Translations under genes and position numbers: made by a program
Notes under the pieces: generated by a model
Databases searched by the model: none
The model's input: only the letters and a program-made list of their open reading frames with translations
What the model was told of the DNA's origin: nothing
Part shown: piece after piece, positions 1-8,030 of the stretch
Layout of the letters: each line of letters opens with the position of its first letter
Position numbering within the stretch: position 1 is the first letter of the stretch
Source of the DNA: Dyella_A sp049445995
GTDB taxonomy: Bacteria > Pseudomonadota > Gammaproteobacteria > Xanthomonadales > Rhodanobacteraceae
Assembly: GCF_049445995.1 (NCBI RefSeq)
Contig: NZ_JBMSDZ010000017.1
Span: 10,087 to 74,086, forward strand
Direction of reading: 5' to 3'
Length of the DNA stretch: 64,000 nt

Positions 1-2
1 TC

Positions 3-356
3 AGCCCCAAGGAGCACGTGGACATCCAGGCCGCCTCGCAGAAATGGATCGACTCGTCCATTTCCAAGACCGCCAACGTGCCCACCGACTACCCCTACGA
101 AGACTTCAAGGACATCTACTTCTACGCGTACAAACAGGGCCTCAAGGGCTGCACCACGTTCCGCTTCAACCCCGCCGCGTTCCAGGGCGTGCTGGTGAAG
201 GAAGCCGACCTTGAGAACACCCTCTACCGCTTCGAATTGGAAGACGGTAGCGTTGTCGAACTGAAGGGCAACGAGCAGGTGGAATACGACGGTGAAATGC
301 ATACCGCCGCCAACCTCTTCGATGCGCTGAAGGAAGGCTATTACGGCAAGTTCTGA
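3..356 (+). CDS. nrdJ: Class II (B12-dependent) ribonucleotide reductase, NrdJa C-terminus (partial)
   Basis: Open from the window edge with no start codon; only the last 117 codons are present. The protein reduces ribonucleotides to deoxyribonucleotides with adenosylcobalamin. The visible part resembles the end of the catalytic barrel, with the stretches ASQKWIDSSISKTANVP and YFYAYKQGLKGCTTFRF. The second subunit, nrdJb, lies 0.9 kb downstream behind a histone-like gene, an arrangement like the split NrdJa/NrdJb of Pseudomonas aeruginosa. Oxygen-independent catalysis is known for the family. The upstream catalytic residues lie outside the window. Confidence 0.88.
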   Translation, partial: SPKEHVDIQAASQKWIDSSISKTANVPTDYPYEDFKDIYFYAYKQGLKGCTTFRFNPAAFQGVLVKEADLENTLYRFELEDGSVVELKGNEQVEYDGEMHTAANLFDALKEGYYGKF

Positions 357-460
357 GTTCTCGAAAGAGGGCCGGCAACAGAGAGTTCTAGTCTTGCCCG
401 CGGCGGTCTCCGTCGCGGGCGTACGGCAGGCACCAATAACAGTCGGAGGGGAACCCCAGC

Positions 461-1072
461 ATGTCCATCGATACCGAAGTGAAAAACGACGTAGCACCGG
501 CCGCTGATGCGGCACCCGCGTCCCAGCCGGCTGCGCCGGTCGTGAGCGCCGTGCCGAAGCAGGCCCCGGCCAGGAAGAAGCCCGCCAGGAAGGCAGCAGC
601 CAGGAAGGCTGCTCCGAAGAAGGCGGCGGCCAAGAAGGCCGCTCCCAAAAAGGCTGCAGCCAGGAAGGCCGCCCCGAAGAAAGCCGCTGCCAAGAAGACC
701 GCCAAGAAAGCGGTGAAGAAAGCCGCCGCCAGGAAGGCCGCCCCGAAGAAGGCCGCCGCCAAGAAAACGGCCAGGAAGGCCGTGAAGAAAGCCGCGGCCA
801 AGAAGATCGCCAAGAAAGCGGTGAAGAAAGCCGCCACCAGGAAAGTCGCCAAGAAGGCCGCGCCGAAAAAGGCCGCCGCCAAGAAGGCCGTGAAGAAAGC
901 CAGCAGCAAGAAGACGGCGAAGAAAGCCGCTCCCAAGAAGACGGCCAAGAAGGCCGCCGTGAAAAAGGCCGCCCCCAAGGCAGCCAAGAGGTCCACTGCC
1001 AGCAAGAAGGCGAGCGTGAAGGTGGCGAAGGCCAAGAAGCCCGCCGCCAAGAAGGCCGCCCGCAAGAAGTAA
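461..1072 (+). CDS. Histone H1-like lysine/alanine-rich DNA-binding protein
   Basis: 203 residues. The first 40 are ordinary and acidic-neutral (MSIDTEVKNDVAPAADAAPA). The rest is low-complexity lysine-alanine-proline built from units such as KKAAPKK and RKAAARK, as in eukaryotic H1 tails, bacterial HC2 and AlgP. Such tails bind DNA non-specifically and compact the nucleoid. There is a ribosome site (cggagggg) before the ATG and a strong terminator 12 bases after the stop. It sits between nrdJa and nrdJb. The repeats make length variation between strains likely. Function is inferred from composition only. Confidence 0.85.
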   Translation: MSIDTEVKNDVAPAADAAPASQPAAPVVSAVPKQAPARKKPARKAAARKAAPKKAAAKKAAPKKAAARKAAPKKAAAKKTAKKAVKKAAARKAAPKKAAAKKTARKAVKKAAAKKIAKKAVKKAATRKVAKKAAPKKAAAKKAVKKASSKKTAKKAAPKKTAKKAAVKKAAPKAAKRSTASKKASVKVAKAKKPAAKKAARKK

Positions 1073-1083
1073 GTCGTCAACGC

Positions 1084-1118
1084 AGCCGGCCCGGCTCGCC
1101 GGGCCGGCTGTTTTTTCT
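1084..1118 (+). terminator. Rho-independent terminator after the H1-like gene
   Basis: A perfect 11-bp GC-rich stem (agccggcccgg with its complement) around a 4-base loop, 1084-1109, followed by gttttttct. It would separate the H1-like gene from nrdJb. Confidence 0.9.
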
Positions 1119-1169
1119 CCAGGGATCGCTTGATGGGCTTCGTCCATCCCATCCCGCTACCCCCAAGTC

Positions 1170-1198
1170 GTCATTCCGGCGAACGCCGGAATCCAGCG
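1170..1198. repeat. REP-type palindrome (gtcattcc family)
   Basis: The perfect palindrome attccggcg-aa-cgccggaat sits at 1173-1192 inside gtcattcc...aatcc. The same family recurs as a double element at 54081-54165. It lies upstream of nrdJb. Confidence 0.7.
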
Positions 1199-1279
1199 TC
1201 TTGAAGGGCAGGGCGTAAAGCATCCACCAGCGCCGCGCGCCGACTTATCCGCCAACCATCCAAAGAAGAAGCGCACACC

Positions 1280-2053
1280 ATGGCGATCAAGATCGAAAAG
1301 AAAATCAAGGGCTACGCCGTCGTCAAGCCCGAAGACAAGGCCGCGCCGGCCGCCGCCCCCGCCGCTGCGCCCAAGGCCGCCAAGCCCGAGCCCAAGCAGG
1401 CCGAAGTCATCCAGATGCACGAGAGCGTGGAGCGCCCCGAGACCCTCGTCGGCTCCACCTTCAAGATCAAGTCGCCGCTGTTCGAGCACGCGCTCTACGT
1501 CACCATCAACGACATCGTGCTCAACGCCGGCACCCCGCACGAGCAGCGCCGCCCCTTCGAGATCTTCATCAACTCGAAGAACATGGACCACTTCCAGTGG
1601 ATCGTGGCGCTCACCCGCATCATCTCCGCCGTGTTCCGCAAGGGCGGCGACGTCACCTTCCTGGCCGAGGAGATGAAGGCCGTGTTCGACCCGCGCGGTG
1701 GCTACTTCAAGTCCGGCGGCGTCTACATGCCCAGCATCGTCGCCGAGATCGGCGCGGTGATCGAGCAGCACATGAAGAACATCGGCCTCATCCACGATCC
1801 GGAGATGGACGAGTCGACGCGCAAGCTGATCGCCGAGAAGCGTGCCGCCTACGAGCGGGCCAGCGTAGGAGCGCACCCCCCGATCGAGTCGAGGGTAGGC
1901 TCTGTGCGCGACACCGCCGCCCAGCCGACCGAACCCGCCGCCTCCGGCTTCCCGCCCGGCGCCACGCTCTGCGCCAAGTGCAACACCCAGGCGCTGGTGC
2001 TGATGGATGGGTGTCAGACTTGCTTGAATTGTGGGTATTCCAAGTGCGGATAG
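1280..2053 (+). CDS. nrdJb: NrdJb, accessory subunit of class II ribonucleotide reductase (TSCPD domain)
   Basis: 257 residues. After a lysine/alanine/proline-rich leader (about 1-50), residues 58-175 resemble the TSCPD domain found at the C-terminus of long NrdJ proteins. The extreme C-terminus holds cysteine pairs (CAKC, CQTCLNCGYSKCG) expected to re-reduce the active site or bind zinc. It partners NrdJa, whose end is at 356. The linker at residues 196-211 (SVGAHPPIESRVGSVR) is encoded by a REP-like element that elsewhere in the window is intergenic (50765-50811). An insertion-sequence remnant starts right after the stop codon. Confidence 0.87.
   Translation: MAIKIEKKIKGYAVVKPEDKAAPAAAPAAAPKAAKPEPKQAEVIQMHESVERPETLVGSTFKIKSPLFEHALYVTINDIVLNAGTPHEQRRPFEIFINSKNMDHFQWIVALTRIISAVFRKGGDVTFLAEEMKAVFDPRGGYFKSGGVYMPSIVAEIGAVIEQHMKNIGLIHDPEMDESTRKLIAEKRAAYERASVGAHPPIESRVGSVRDTAAQPTEPAASGFPPGATLCAKCNTQALVLMDGCQTCLNCGYSKCG
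1865..1911 (+). repeat. REP-like element inside the nrdJb reading frame
   Basis: These 47 bases match the intergenic repeat at 50765-50811 at 42 of 47 positions, sharing the core cgatcgagtcgaggg. The copy keeps the nrdJb frame open and encodes a linker between the TSCPD domain and the cysteine-rich tail. Confidence 0.85.
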
Positions 2054-2187
2054 CCTCATATGCAGCCTACCGCTTCAATCGTCGGTTTCGACTGCGCGAG
2101 CCGCTGCCACGACTGACCCGTGCGATGGTGCTCTGCAAGCCTTGTCCAGAGCCGATCCTGCGCTTGGCGAGCAACCTTTCTCACTGA
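2054..2187 (+). mobile_element. Remnant of an IS1595-like transposase C-terminus
   Basis: One frame, starting just after the nrdJb stop, reads YRFNRRFRLREPLPRL and ends LRLASNLSH followed by a stop codon. This resembles the tail of IS1595/ISXO2-type transposases (YRFNRRF motif). Nothing upstream of the motif survives, so the element is dead. The family call rests on one motif recognised by eye. From 2188 to 2348 nothing further is visible. Confidence 0.55.
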
Positions 2188-2348
2188 GATTCGATGCTGG
2201 CAGGAAAGAGCTTCCCCGGTATCCGGGGGAAGTGTCCCGGCGACTGGCCGGGCAGAAACAGAGTGGAAACAGGGGGAGGGCCAAGCCGCGCGGCCACGGA
2301 CGCGCCGACCGAGCGGCGGGGAGGGTGCTCTCGGATCCATCGACGCGA

Positions 2349-3266
2349 TCAGGCTTTCGCGTCAGCTCGCGATGGTCGTTTCCAACGCCGATGCACCCAA
2401 TACCATTCCTGCGGCTCGGCGCGCACGGCCTGCTCGATCACGGCGCTGAGGCGCTGCAGGTCCTCCTGCAGCGCACCGTCCGCCTGCTGGCCGAGCGGAT
2501 ACGGCGCCTGGATCGCCAGCCGGTGCCCGCCGCCCTGGTGATGCATGAACATGGGCAGGATGGTTGCACCGCTGCGCCGTGCCAGCACCACCGGCCCGCT
2601 GGGCGTCCATGCCGATCGGCCGAAGAACGGCACCGGCAGGCCGTTGGGCGTGCTCTGATCCATGTGCATCAACACGATGCGGCCTTCGCGCAGGGCGCCC
2701 AGAATGGGGCGTGCCAGACCTGCGCGTTTCCGGCCGATGACGCGGATGGGCGTCACGCCATAGTCCTGCATGATGCGGCCGAAGAAATCGGGGACGAAGT
2801 CGTTGGCCTCCTTGTAGACCGCCGCCACCGGATAGCCGCGCGCGGCCAGCGCCAGCGCGATCCAGGGGAAATTGCCGAAATGCGCGGTCATCGCAATCAC
2901 GCCGTGGCCCTGGGCGAGCGCCTGCTCCAGATGGGCGAGCCCCTGGATCTCGACCCGACGGAGCAACTGCCCGGCGGAGATGACCCGCTCGGCACAGGCG
3001 GCCAGTTCGAGCGTGGTCTGCATCCAGTAGCCCAGGCTGGTTTCGAGGATGCGCCGGCGTGCGGGTTCATCCAGATGCGGAAAAGCGATCGCCAGATTGT
3101 CGAGTGCGATACGTCGGCGCGCCAGCGGCAAACGGACCAGCACCCCGCCCAGCCGTCGCGCCGCCGCCGGTCTGACCCGCTCCGGCAGGTGCGCGGCCAG
3201 CAGCATCAGGCCTCGCATGCCAAGCCAGGGCAGCCGCCGCGTGGATGCTTCAGGGGAGCCGTTCAT
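2349..3266 (-). CDS. LpxL/HtrB-type lysophospholipid acyltransferase family protein
   Basis: 305 residues. The family moves acyl chains onto lipid A or other lipids at the inner membrane. The second block MDQSTPNGLPVPFFG (about 218-232) and the following TPSGPVVLARRSGA fit the family well. The usual catalytic HX4(D/E) motif reads H129-FGNF-P134, so the acidic residue is a proline. The start overlaps the end of the upstream acyl-ligase gene by four bases, so the two form one operon in which an activated acyl group may be made and transferred. With the catalytic acid missing, activity is uncertain; the substrate is unknown. Confidence 0.8.
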   Translation of the reverse strand: MNGSPEASTRRLPWLGMRGLMLLAAHLPERVRPAAARRLGGVLVRLPLARRRIALDNLAIAFPHLDEPARRRILETSLGYWMQTTLELAACAERVISAGQLLRRVEIQGLAHLEQALAQGHGVIAMTAHFGNFPWIALALAARGYPVAAVYKEANDFVPDFFGRIMQDYGVTPIRVIGRKRAGLARPILGALREGRIVLMHMDQSTPNGLPVPFFGRSAWTPSGPVVLARRSGATILPMFMHHQGGGHRLAIQAPYPLGQQADGALQEDLQRLSAVIEQAVRAEPQEWYWVHRRWKRPSRADAKA

Positions 3267-4726
3267 CCGGTTTGCCGCAGGCGTTCCCGCACCACCTTGC
3301 CGGTGGCGTTGCGCGGCAATTCGCTGACGAAGACGAAGCGCTTGGGTACCTCATAGGCGGCCAGATGCTTCAGGCAGTGCCGGCGCAGTTCGGTGACGCT
3401 CGGGACCGGATCGCGCGCGATCACGTAGGCGACGACGATCTGCCCCTGCTCGGCGGCGTCCTGAATGCCGACCACCGCGGCGTCCATCACGGCCGGATGC
3501 AGCAGCAGCGCGTTCTCCACCTCGGCCGGATAGACGTTGAGCCCCCGGCCGGTCACGATCTGATCGTCGAGCCGACCCAAGTGATAGAAGAAGCCATCGG
3601 CGTCCTGCTTGCCGGCATCGCCGGTATGCAGCAGCCCGTTGTGAATACGCGCTGCCGTCGCCTGGGGGTTGTTGAGATACCCCTTCATCACCATCGGCCC
3701 GCGCGCGACGATCTCGCCGACCTGCCCCGGGCGCAGCGGCCGGCCTTGCCCATCGGCGATGAACACTTCCCCCATCGGCACGGCCCGACCGATGCTGTCC
3801 AGGTGGCCATCGGCCTGCGCCGGCGGCGTCAGGGTCAGCAGCGGCGAGGTCTCGGTCAGCCCGTAGCCCTGCAGCACCTTGACGTGCGGCAGCCGGGCCT
3901 TGAACGCCTGCATGACGGCCAGCGGCACCGAGGTGCCCATCATCGCCGCCACCCGCAGGCTGGACAGGTCGTAGGTCTCCGGTTCGGCCGCCAGCATCAT
4001 CTGGAAGATCGGTGGCACCGCATGGATGAAGCTGATGCGGTAGCGCTCGATGGCCTCGAGCAGGTGCGCGCCGCTCAGACGGTCGATGATGACCAGCGAG
4101 GAGCCCTTGTCGAGCATCTCGTTGAGCAGGATCGGACCGGAGATATGGCTCATCGGCAGCACCATGGCGAGCACCTCGTCCGCCCCGGTGCCCAGCATCG
4201 TCATCGCCTGCGGGAAGCAGTCCAGATTGGCAAAACTGAGCTCGACCACCTTGGGCAGGCCGGTCGTGCCGGAGGTGTGCAGGTACAGGGCGGTGGCCTG
4301 GGGATCGATCGGCGCCGGCGGCGCGTCCGGTGGCGGCTGGTCGAGCACGAGCGCGCTCGTCGGGATCAACTGCACGGACGCGGGCAGCGACTGGGCATGG
4401 ACAAAATCCGCGGCGGCGAAGGCATGGCGAATCGCGCAGTGCGCCAGCAGGTCGCTCAGCTCCGGCGCCCCCAGCCGCACGTCCATGGGCGCCGCGATGG
4501 CGCCCATGCGCATCAGCGCCAGATACAGGTAGGCAAACTCGAGGCAGTTGGGCAGGATGATGCCCACCGGCGTGCCCTGGCGTATGCCCCGTTCGAGCAG
4601 TTGTCGGCGTACCGATTCGACGCGCCGGTCCAGTTCGCGGAAATCCACGACCCGGTCCTGATGGATGAGTGCAGGGTGCTGCGGGCGTCGTTCCGATTGG
4701 CGGCGCAAGAGCTGGCCGATATCCAT
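3263..4726 (-). CDS. AMP-dependent acyl/aryl-CoA (or -ACP) synthetase
   Basis: 487 residues with the complete motif set of adenylate-forming ligases: LHTSGTTGLPK, GYGLTETSP, LHTGDAG, the hinge LDDQIVTGRGLNVYPAEVE, and the catalytic lysine in RNATGKVVRERL at the C-terminus. It activates a carboxylic acid as an acyl-adenylate and passes it to CoA or a carrier protein. The start at 4726 (MDIGQLLRR) was chosen because the open frame upstream to 5188 is not protein-like. It is co-transcribed with the acyltransferase downstream through a 4-base overlap. The acid substrate cannot be told from sequence. Confidence 0.85.
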   Translation of the reverse strand: MDIGQLLRRQSERRPQHPALIHQDRVVDFRELDRRVESVRRQLLERGIRQGTPVGIILPNCLEFAYLYLALMRMGAIAAPMDVRLGAPELSDLLAHCAIRHAFAAADFVHAQSLPASVQLIPTSALVLDQPPPDAPPAPIDPQATALYLHTSGTTGLPKVVELSFANLDCFPQAMTMLGTGADEVLAMVLPMSHISGPILLNEMLDKGSSLVIIDRLSGAHLLEAIERYRISFIHAVPPIFQMMLAAEPETYDLSSLRVAAMMGTSVPLAVMQAFKARLPHVKVLQGYGLTETSPLLTLTPPAQADGHLDSIGRAVPMGEVFIADGQGRPLRPGQVGEIVARGPMVMKGYLNNPQATAARIHNGLLHTGDAGKQDADGFFYHLGRLDDQIVTGRGLNVYPAEVENALLLHPAVMDAAVVGIQDAAEQGQIVVAYVIARDPVPSVTELRRHCLKHLAAYEVPKRFVFVSELPRNATGKVVRERLRQTG

Positions 4727-5047
4727 GGGCTTGCCTGAAACCGATCTGTTCTCGAAGAAAGCTGGCGTGAACCTGTAGGCCGCCATCGACGCGTGAGGGT
4801 GTCTGACCCACCGGCCATGCCGTGCATCGGCGTCCCGTTCGAGCCTGAGCCTGCGGCTCGGCCATCGACTTCCTGCAGATTTTAACCGAACGAGCCGAAC
4901 GGGGTTCACTAGCAAGAAAGTGAGCCCGGAACTCGTGTGGCCGCCTCCCGCGCGTGGTGATGGGTTCGATGTCACCACGATGCGGACGTGCCCGGCGACA
5001 GCAGCGGATTGAGCTATCGTGCCGTCCTGATCCCCACGAATCGCCCG
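4727..5047. other. Intergenic region between divergent genes, no gene seen
   Basis: About 320 bases between the ligase (leftward) and a small rightward gene. It presumably carries both promoters. The only AT-richer patch is around 4878-4915. I see no clear promoter, RNA gene or repeat. Confidence 0.5.
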
Positions 5048-5302
5048 ATGAAAACCTACACCCCACCGCTGGCCACCCACCCGCACGATCCGCTCTACCG
5101 CGTCGACAAGGCGATCCAGACGGCGCAGCTGCGGCTGGATGCGGCGATCGACGCGAAGCGGCATCACACCAGCCAGAACCTGGCTCATGCAGTGATCAAG
5201 GAGGCGCGCGAGGGGCTCAGGAAGGCCGAGCAGGCGCGCGTGCTGAAGATCAAGGAAGTCGCGCTGAAAGCGGCGGAGAGTGCGGTGGAATCGGCGCGCT
5301 GA
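5048..5302 (+). CDS. Small hypothetical coiled-coil protein
   Basis: 84 residues from the ATG at 5048 (MKTYTPPLATHPHDP). An in-frame ATG at 4988 would give 104 residues, but the added stretch is not convincing. From about residue 20 the protein is rich in Ala, Glu, Lys and Arg with heptad-like spacing, suggesting one long helix or coiled coil. There is no signal peptide or membrane segment. The family was not recognised. Coding is supported by composition and the lack of a competing frame. Confidence 0.55.
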   Translation: MKTYTPPLATHPHDPLYRVDKAIQTAQLRLDAAIDAKRHHTSQNLAHAVIKEAREGLRKAEQARVLKIKEVALKAAESAVESAR

Positions 5303-5596
5303 GCGTGCGGCTTGCGCATGATTTGATGGTCGCGGCGTCCTTCGCGCCGTTGCTGGCGGGCCCGCGCGGCGCGGCGCTCCCCGGTTCTCCGTTGCGCCGG
5401 AAATCGCGATGCGGCGAGCGCCCGGGGCGATCCGGAATCCCGCTCCAGATCACACTTTCCCGCCTTTGGTCGGCCTCGACGCGCCCCGCGTTTCACTGCA
5501 CTCTTCACGGGCCTGCTTGCCGCAGGCGGGGGAATGTCGTGATCGTGAGCATGGCGCGAGTGAACTGCATCGAGTGCGAAAGGCCGTTTGTGCGCC

Positions 5597-7219
5597 ATGG
5601 TTGAGCACAAGGTCGACGGGCGGCATGAAGGTGGGCACTGGGATATGCGCGGCGGGCTGGCGATCGGCTCGTTTGCGGTCATCGCCTTGTTCACGCTGGC
5701 TTCGCTGTTTGCCTCGCGCATCGAGCAGCCGCGCCAGGTGATCCCGCAGCAGACCCCGCGCGTCGAGCCGCCGGTGCTGCCCTCGGTGGAGGTGTGGGTG
5801 AGCACGGCCGATCGCCGCCTGCGGCTGGCGCGCCAGCCGGACATCGCGATGAGCCCGCGCGACACGCTGCCCAAGGGCGTGGTGATCGATACGCGCGCCA
5901 CCTATCAGGCCATGGTGGGTTTCGGCGCCGCGATCACCGACTCCTCGGCGTGGCTGATCCGCAACAGGATGAGCGAGACCCAGCGCACGGCGCTGCTGCG
6001 CGAGCTGTTCGGCCCGCCGCCGGGGCTCAACCTGAGCATGACGCGGGTGACCATCGGCGCGTCGGATTTTTCGCTGCAGCCGTACACGCTGGACGACATG
6101 CCCGTCGGGCAGACCGACCCGGCGCTGGAGCACTTCAACGTGGCGCCCGACGTGGCCGACGTGATTCCCACTGTGCGCGAGGCGCTGGCGATCAATCCGC
6201 AGCTGCAGGTGATCGCCTCGCCGTGGAGCGCGCCGGCGTGGATGAAGAGCAGCGGCAGCCTGATCCAGGGCGGGCTGCTGGAGCCGTTCGAGAGCGCGTT
6301 CGCGGACTACCTGGTGAAGTACGTGGAGGCCTTTCGCAGCTACGGCATCCCCATCTTCGCGCTTACCGTGCAGAACGAGCCGGCGTACGAGCCGGCCACC
6401 TACCCGGGCATGGTGGTGCCGGCGGCCACGCGCGCACGCCTGATCGGGCAATACCTCGGGCCGGCGCTGGCCAGGCGTGCGCCCAGGACGCGCATCCTGG
6501 AGTGGGACCACAACTGGGACGACCCCTCCCAGCCGCTGGACGTGCTGGCCGATCCGGACGCATCGCGCTACGTGGCCGGCGTGGCCTGGCATTGCTATGC
6601 GGGCACGCCGTCGGCGCAGTCGGACGTGCATCGCGCCTACCCCGGCAAGGACACCTACATCACCGAGTGCTCAGGCGGCGACTGGGCCTCGGCGCGCAAC
6701 GGCGAGCTGCTGTGGTTTGCGCGCGATCTGCTGCTGGCCGGCGTGCGCAACTGGGCGCGCGGGGTGGTGTACTGGAACGTGGCGCTGGACGAGCAGCACG
6801 GCCCGCACAGCGGGGGTTGCGACCTGTGCAAGGGCTTGGTCACCATCGACTCGCGCACCGGCGAGGTGAGCCGCAACGACGAGTACTACGCGTTCGCGCA
6901 CTTCAGCCGCTTCGTGCTGCCCGGTGCACGGCGGCTGGGCTCAAGCGAAACGGAGAAGGGCGTCAACAACGTGGCCTTCCGCAACCCCGGTGACGAGTCG
7001 CTGGTGCTGGTGGTGGTGAACAGCCACGCGGATGCGCGCACCCTCACCGTGGCCGAGGGCACCACCGGGTTCCAGTACCAGTTGCCCGCACAAAGCGTGG
7101 CCACCTTCGTCTGGACGCCGGACCCCGTCGGCGCGCTGATCCGCCGCGCGCTGCGCTGGCTCAGGAGCGTGCAGGCCGCGGCCAGCAGCGCGCGCGGCCC
7201 CGGGGCCGGGGTGAAGTGA
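5597..7219 (+). CDS. Glycoside hydrolase family 30 (glucosylceramidase-like), membrane-anchored
   Basis: 540 residues. A hydrophobic segment near residues 20-40 (GGLAIGSFAVIALFTLASLF) is an uncleaved anchor or signal peptide, placing the enzyme in the periplasm or beyond. The GH30 core starts at YQAMVGFGAAITDSSAW. The acid/base glutamate is in LTVQNEP and the nucleophile in YITECSGG. The C-terminal beta-domain ends at ATFVWTPDP. The family retains configuration while cleaving beta-glycosides such as glucosylceramide, beta-1,6-glucan or xylan; the substrate here is unknown. An alternative start is ATG 5645, which has a better-placed aaggtggg. A TTG at 5588 is less likely. Confidence 0.88.
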   Translation: MVEHKVDGRHEGGHWDMRGGLAIGSFAVIALFTLASLFASRIEQPRQVIPQQTPRVEPPVLPSVEVWVSTADRRLRLARQPDIAMSPRDTLPKGVVIDTRATYQAMVGFGAAITDSSAWLIRNRMSETQRTALLRELFGPPPGLNLSMTRVTIGASDFSLQPYTLDDMPVGQTDPALEHFNVAPDVADVIPTVREALAINPQLQVIASPWSAPAWMKSSGSLIQGGLLEPFESAFADYLVKYVEAFRSYGIPIFALTVQNEPAYEPATYPGMVVPAATRARLIGQYLGPALARRAPRTRILEWDHNWDDPSQPLDVLADPDASRYVAGVAWHCYAGTPSAQSDVHRAYPGKDTYITECSGGDWASARNGELLWFARDLLLAGVRNWARGVVYWNVALDEQHGPHSGGCDLCKGLVTIDSRTGEVSRNDEYYAFAHFSRFVLPGARRLGSSETEKGVNNVAFRNPGDESLVLVVVNSHADARTLTVAEGTTGFQYQLPAQSVATFVWTPDPVGALIRRALRWLRSVQAAASSARGPGAGVK

Positions 7220-7323
7220 TGCCGCCGTGGCGGCCGGGCCGAACTCGACGCCCGGTCAGGCCGGCGCAAGGCCCGATCCTCTACCATCGCCGCAGCCCCT
7301 GACCTGCCGAACGGATGCCACCC

Positions 7324-7842
7324 ATGACCGACGAGATGAAGCGCTGCCCCGCCTGCGCCGAGCTGATCCAGGCCGCCGCCCGCAAATGCCGCTTTTGCGG
7401 CACCGACATCGAGGCCTACGCGTCGGCCCACGAGGCCAGCGTGGAGCAGACGCTGTTCGCCGGTCATCCGAAGGTGATCTACACCTTCGGCCAGTACGTG
7501 GTGGTGGTGCTCACGCTGGGTCTGGCCCTGCTGGTGTATTGGCTGCGCAGCCTGAGCCTCACCTTCACCATCACCACCCAGCGCGTGCGCGTGGAGCGCG
7601 GGCTGTTCTCCAAGGCGCAGGACAACGTGGAGCTGTTCCGCATCGATCACTTCGACATTCTCAAGCCGCTGGGCATGCGCCTGCTTGGCCTGTGCCGCGT
7701 CACGCTGCATTCGTCCGACGACGAGATGCCGGTGGTCAACCTCTACGGCATCCCCGGGCTGGAAGCGATGGCCGACACCCTGCGCGAATGCTCGCTGCGC
7801 GAACGCACCCGCCGACGGGTGCTGCCGATGGAGCAGATGTAG
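7324..7842 (+). CDS. Zinc-ribbon, bacterial PH-domain membrane protein
   Basis: 172 residues. An N-terminal zinc ribbon (CPAC near residue 8 and CRFCG near residue 25) is followed by a hydrophobic segment around residues 57-78 and a DUF304-like bacterial pleckstrin fold (FTITTQRVRVERGLFSK, VELFRIDHFDILKP). Such proteins are usually small membrane-associated scaffolds of unknown role. An in-frame ATG three codons upstream (7315) is equally possible. It stands alone between the GH30 gene and a spermidine-synthase-like gene. Confidence 0.75.
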   Translation: MTDEMKRCPACAELIQAAARKCRFCGTDIEAYASAHEASVEQTLFAGHPKVIYTFGQYVVVVLTLGLALLVYWLRSLSLTFTITTQRVRVERGLFSKAQDNVELFRIDHFDILKPLGMRLLGLCRVTLHSSDDEMPVVNLYGIPGLEAMADTLRECSLRERTRRRVLPMEQM

Positions 7843-8030
7843 TCAGAGCACCCGGGCGCGCTGGTCAGCATGACGGTGGATGCCGATTCGCTTCACGCAT
7901 GATGGGCCAACCATGCCGGCACGCGAGCCTCGCCGTCAGCGCCTGAAGTCAGCGCCGGTTTCGGTCACCGATGGGCCCGGCTCGCGCCGCTGGTAGCCTT
8001 GCACGCTTGCCCCACACCGGAATGCGCCCG

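Noticed and set aside
341..1152. Two long open frames opposite the H1-like gene, apparently very hydrophobic or glycine/leucine-rich proteins
   Set aside because: They are antisense reads of the Lys/Ala repeats; composition is an artefact and no ribosome site is present.
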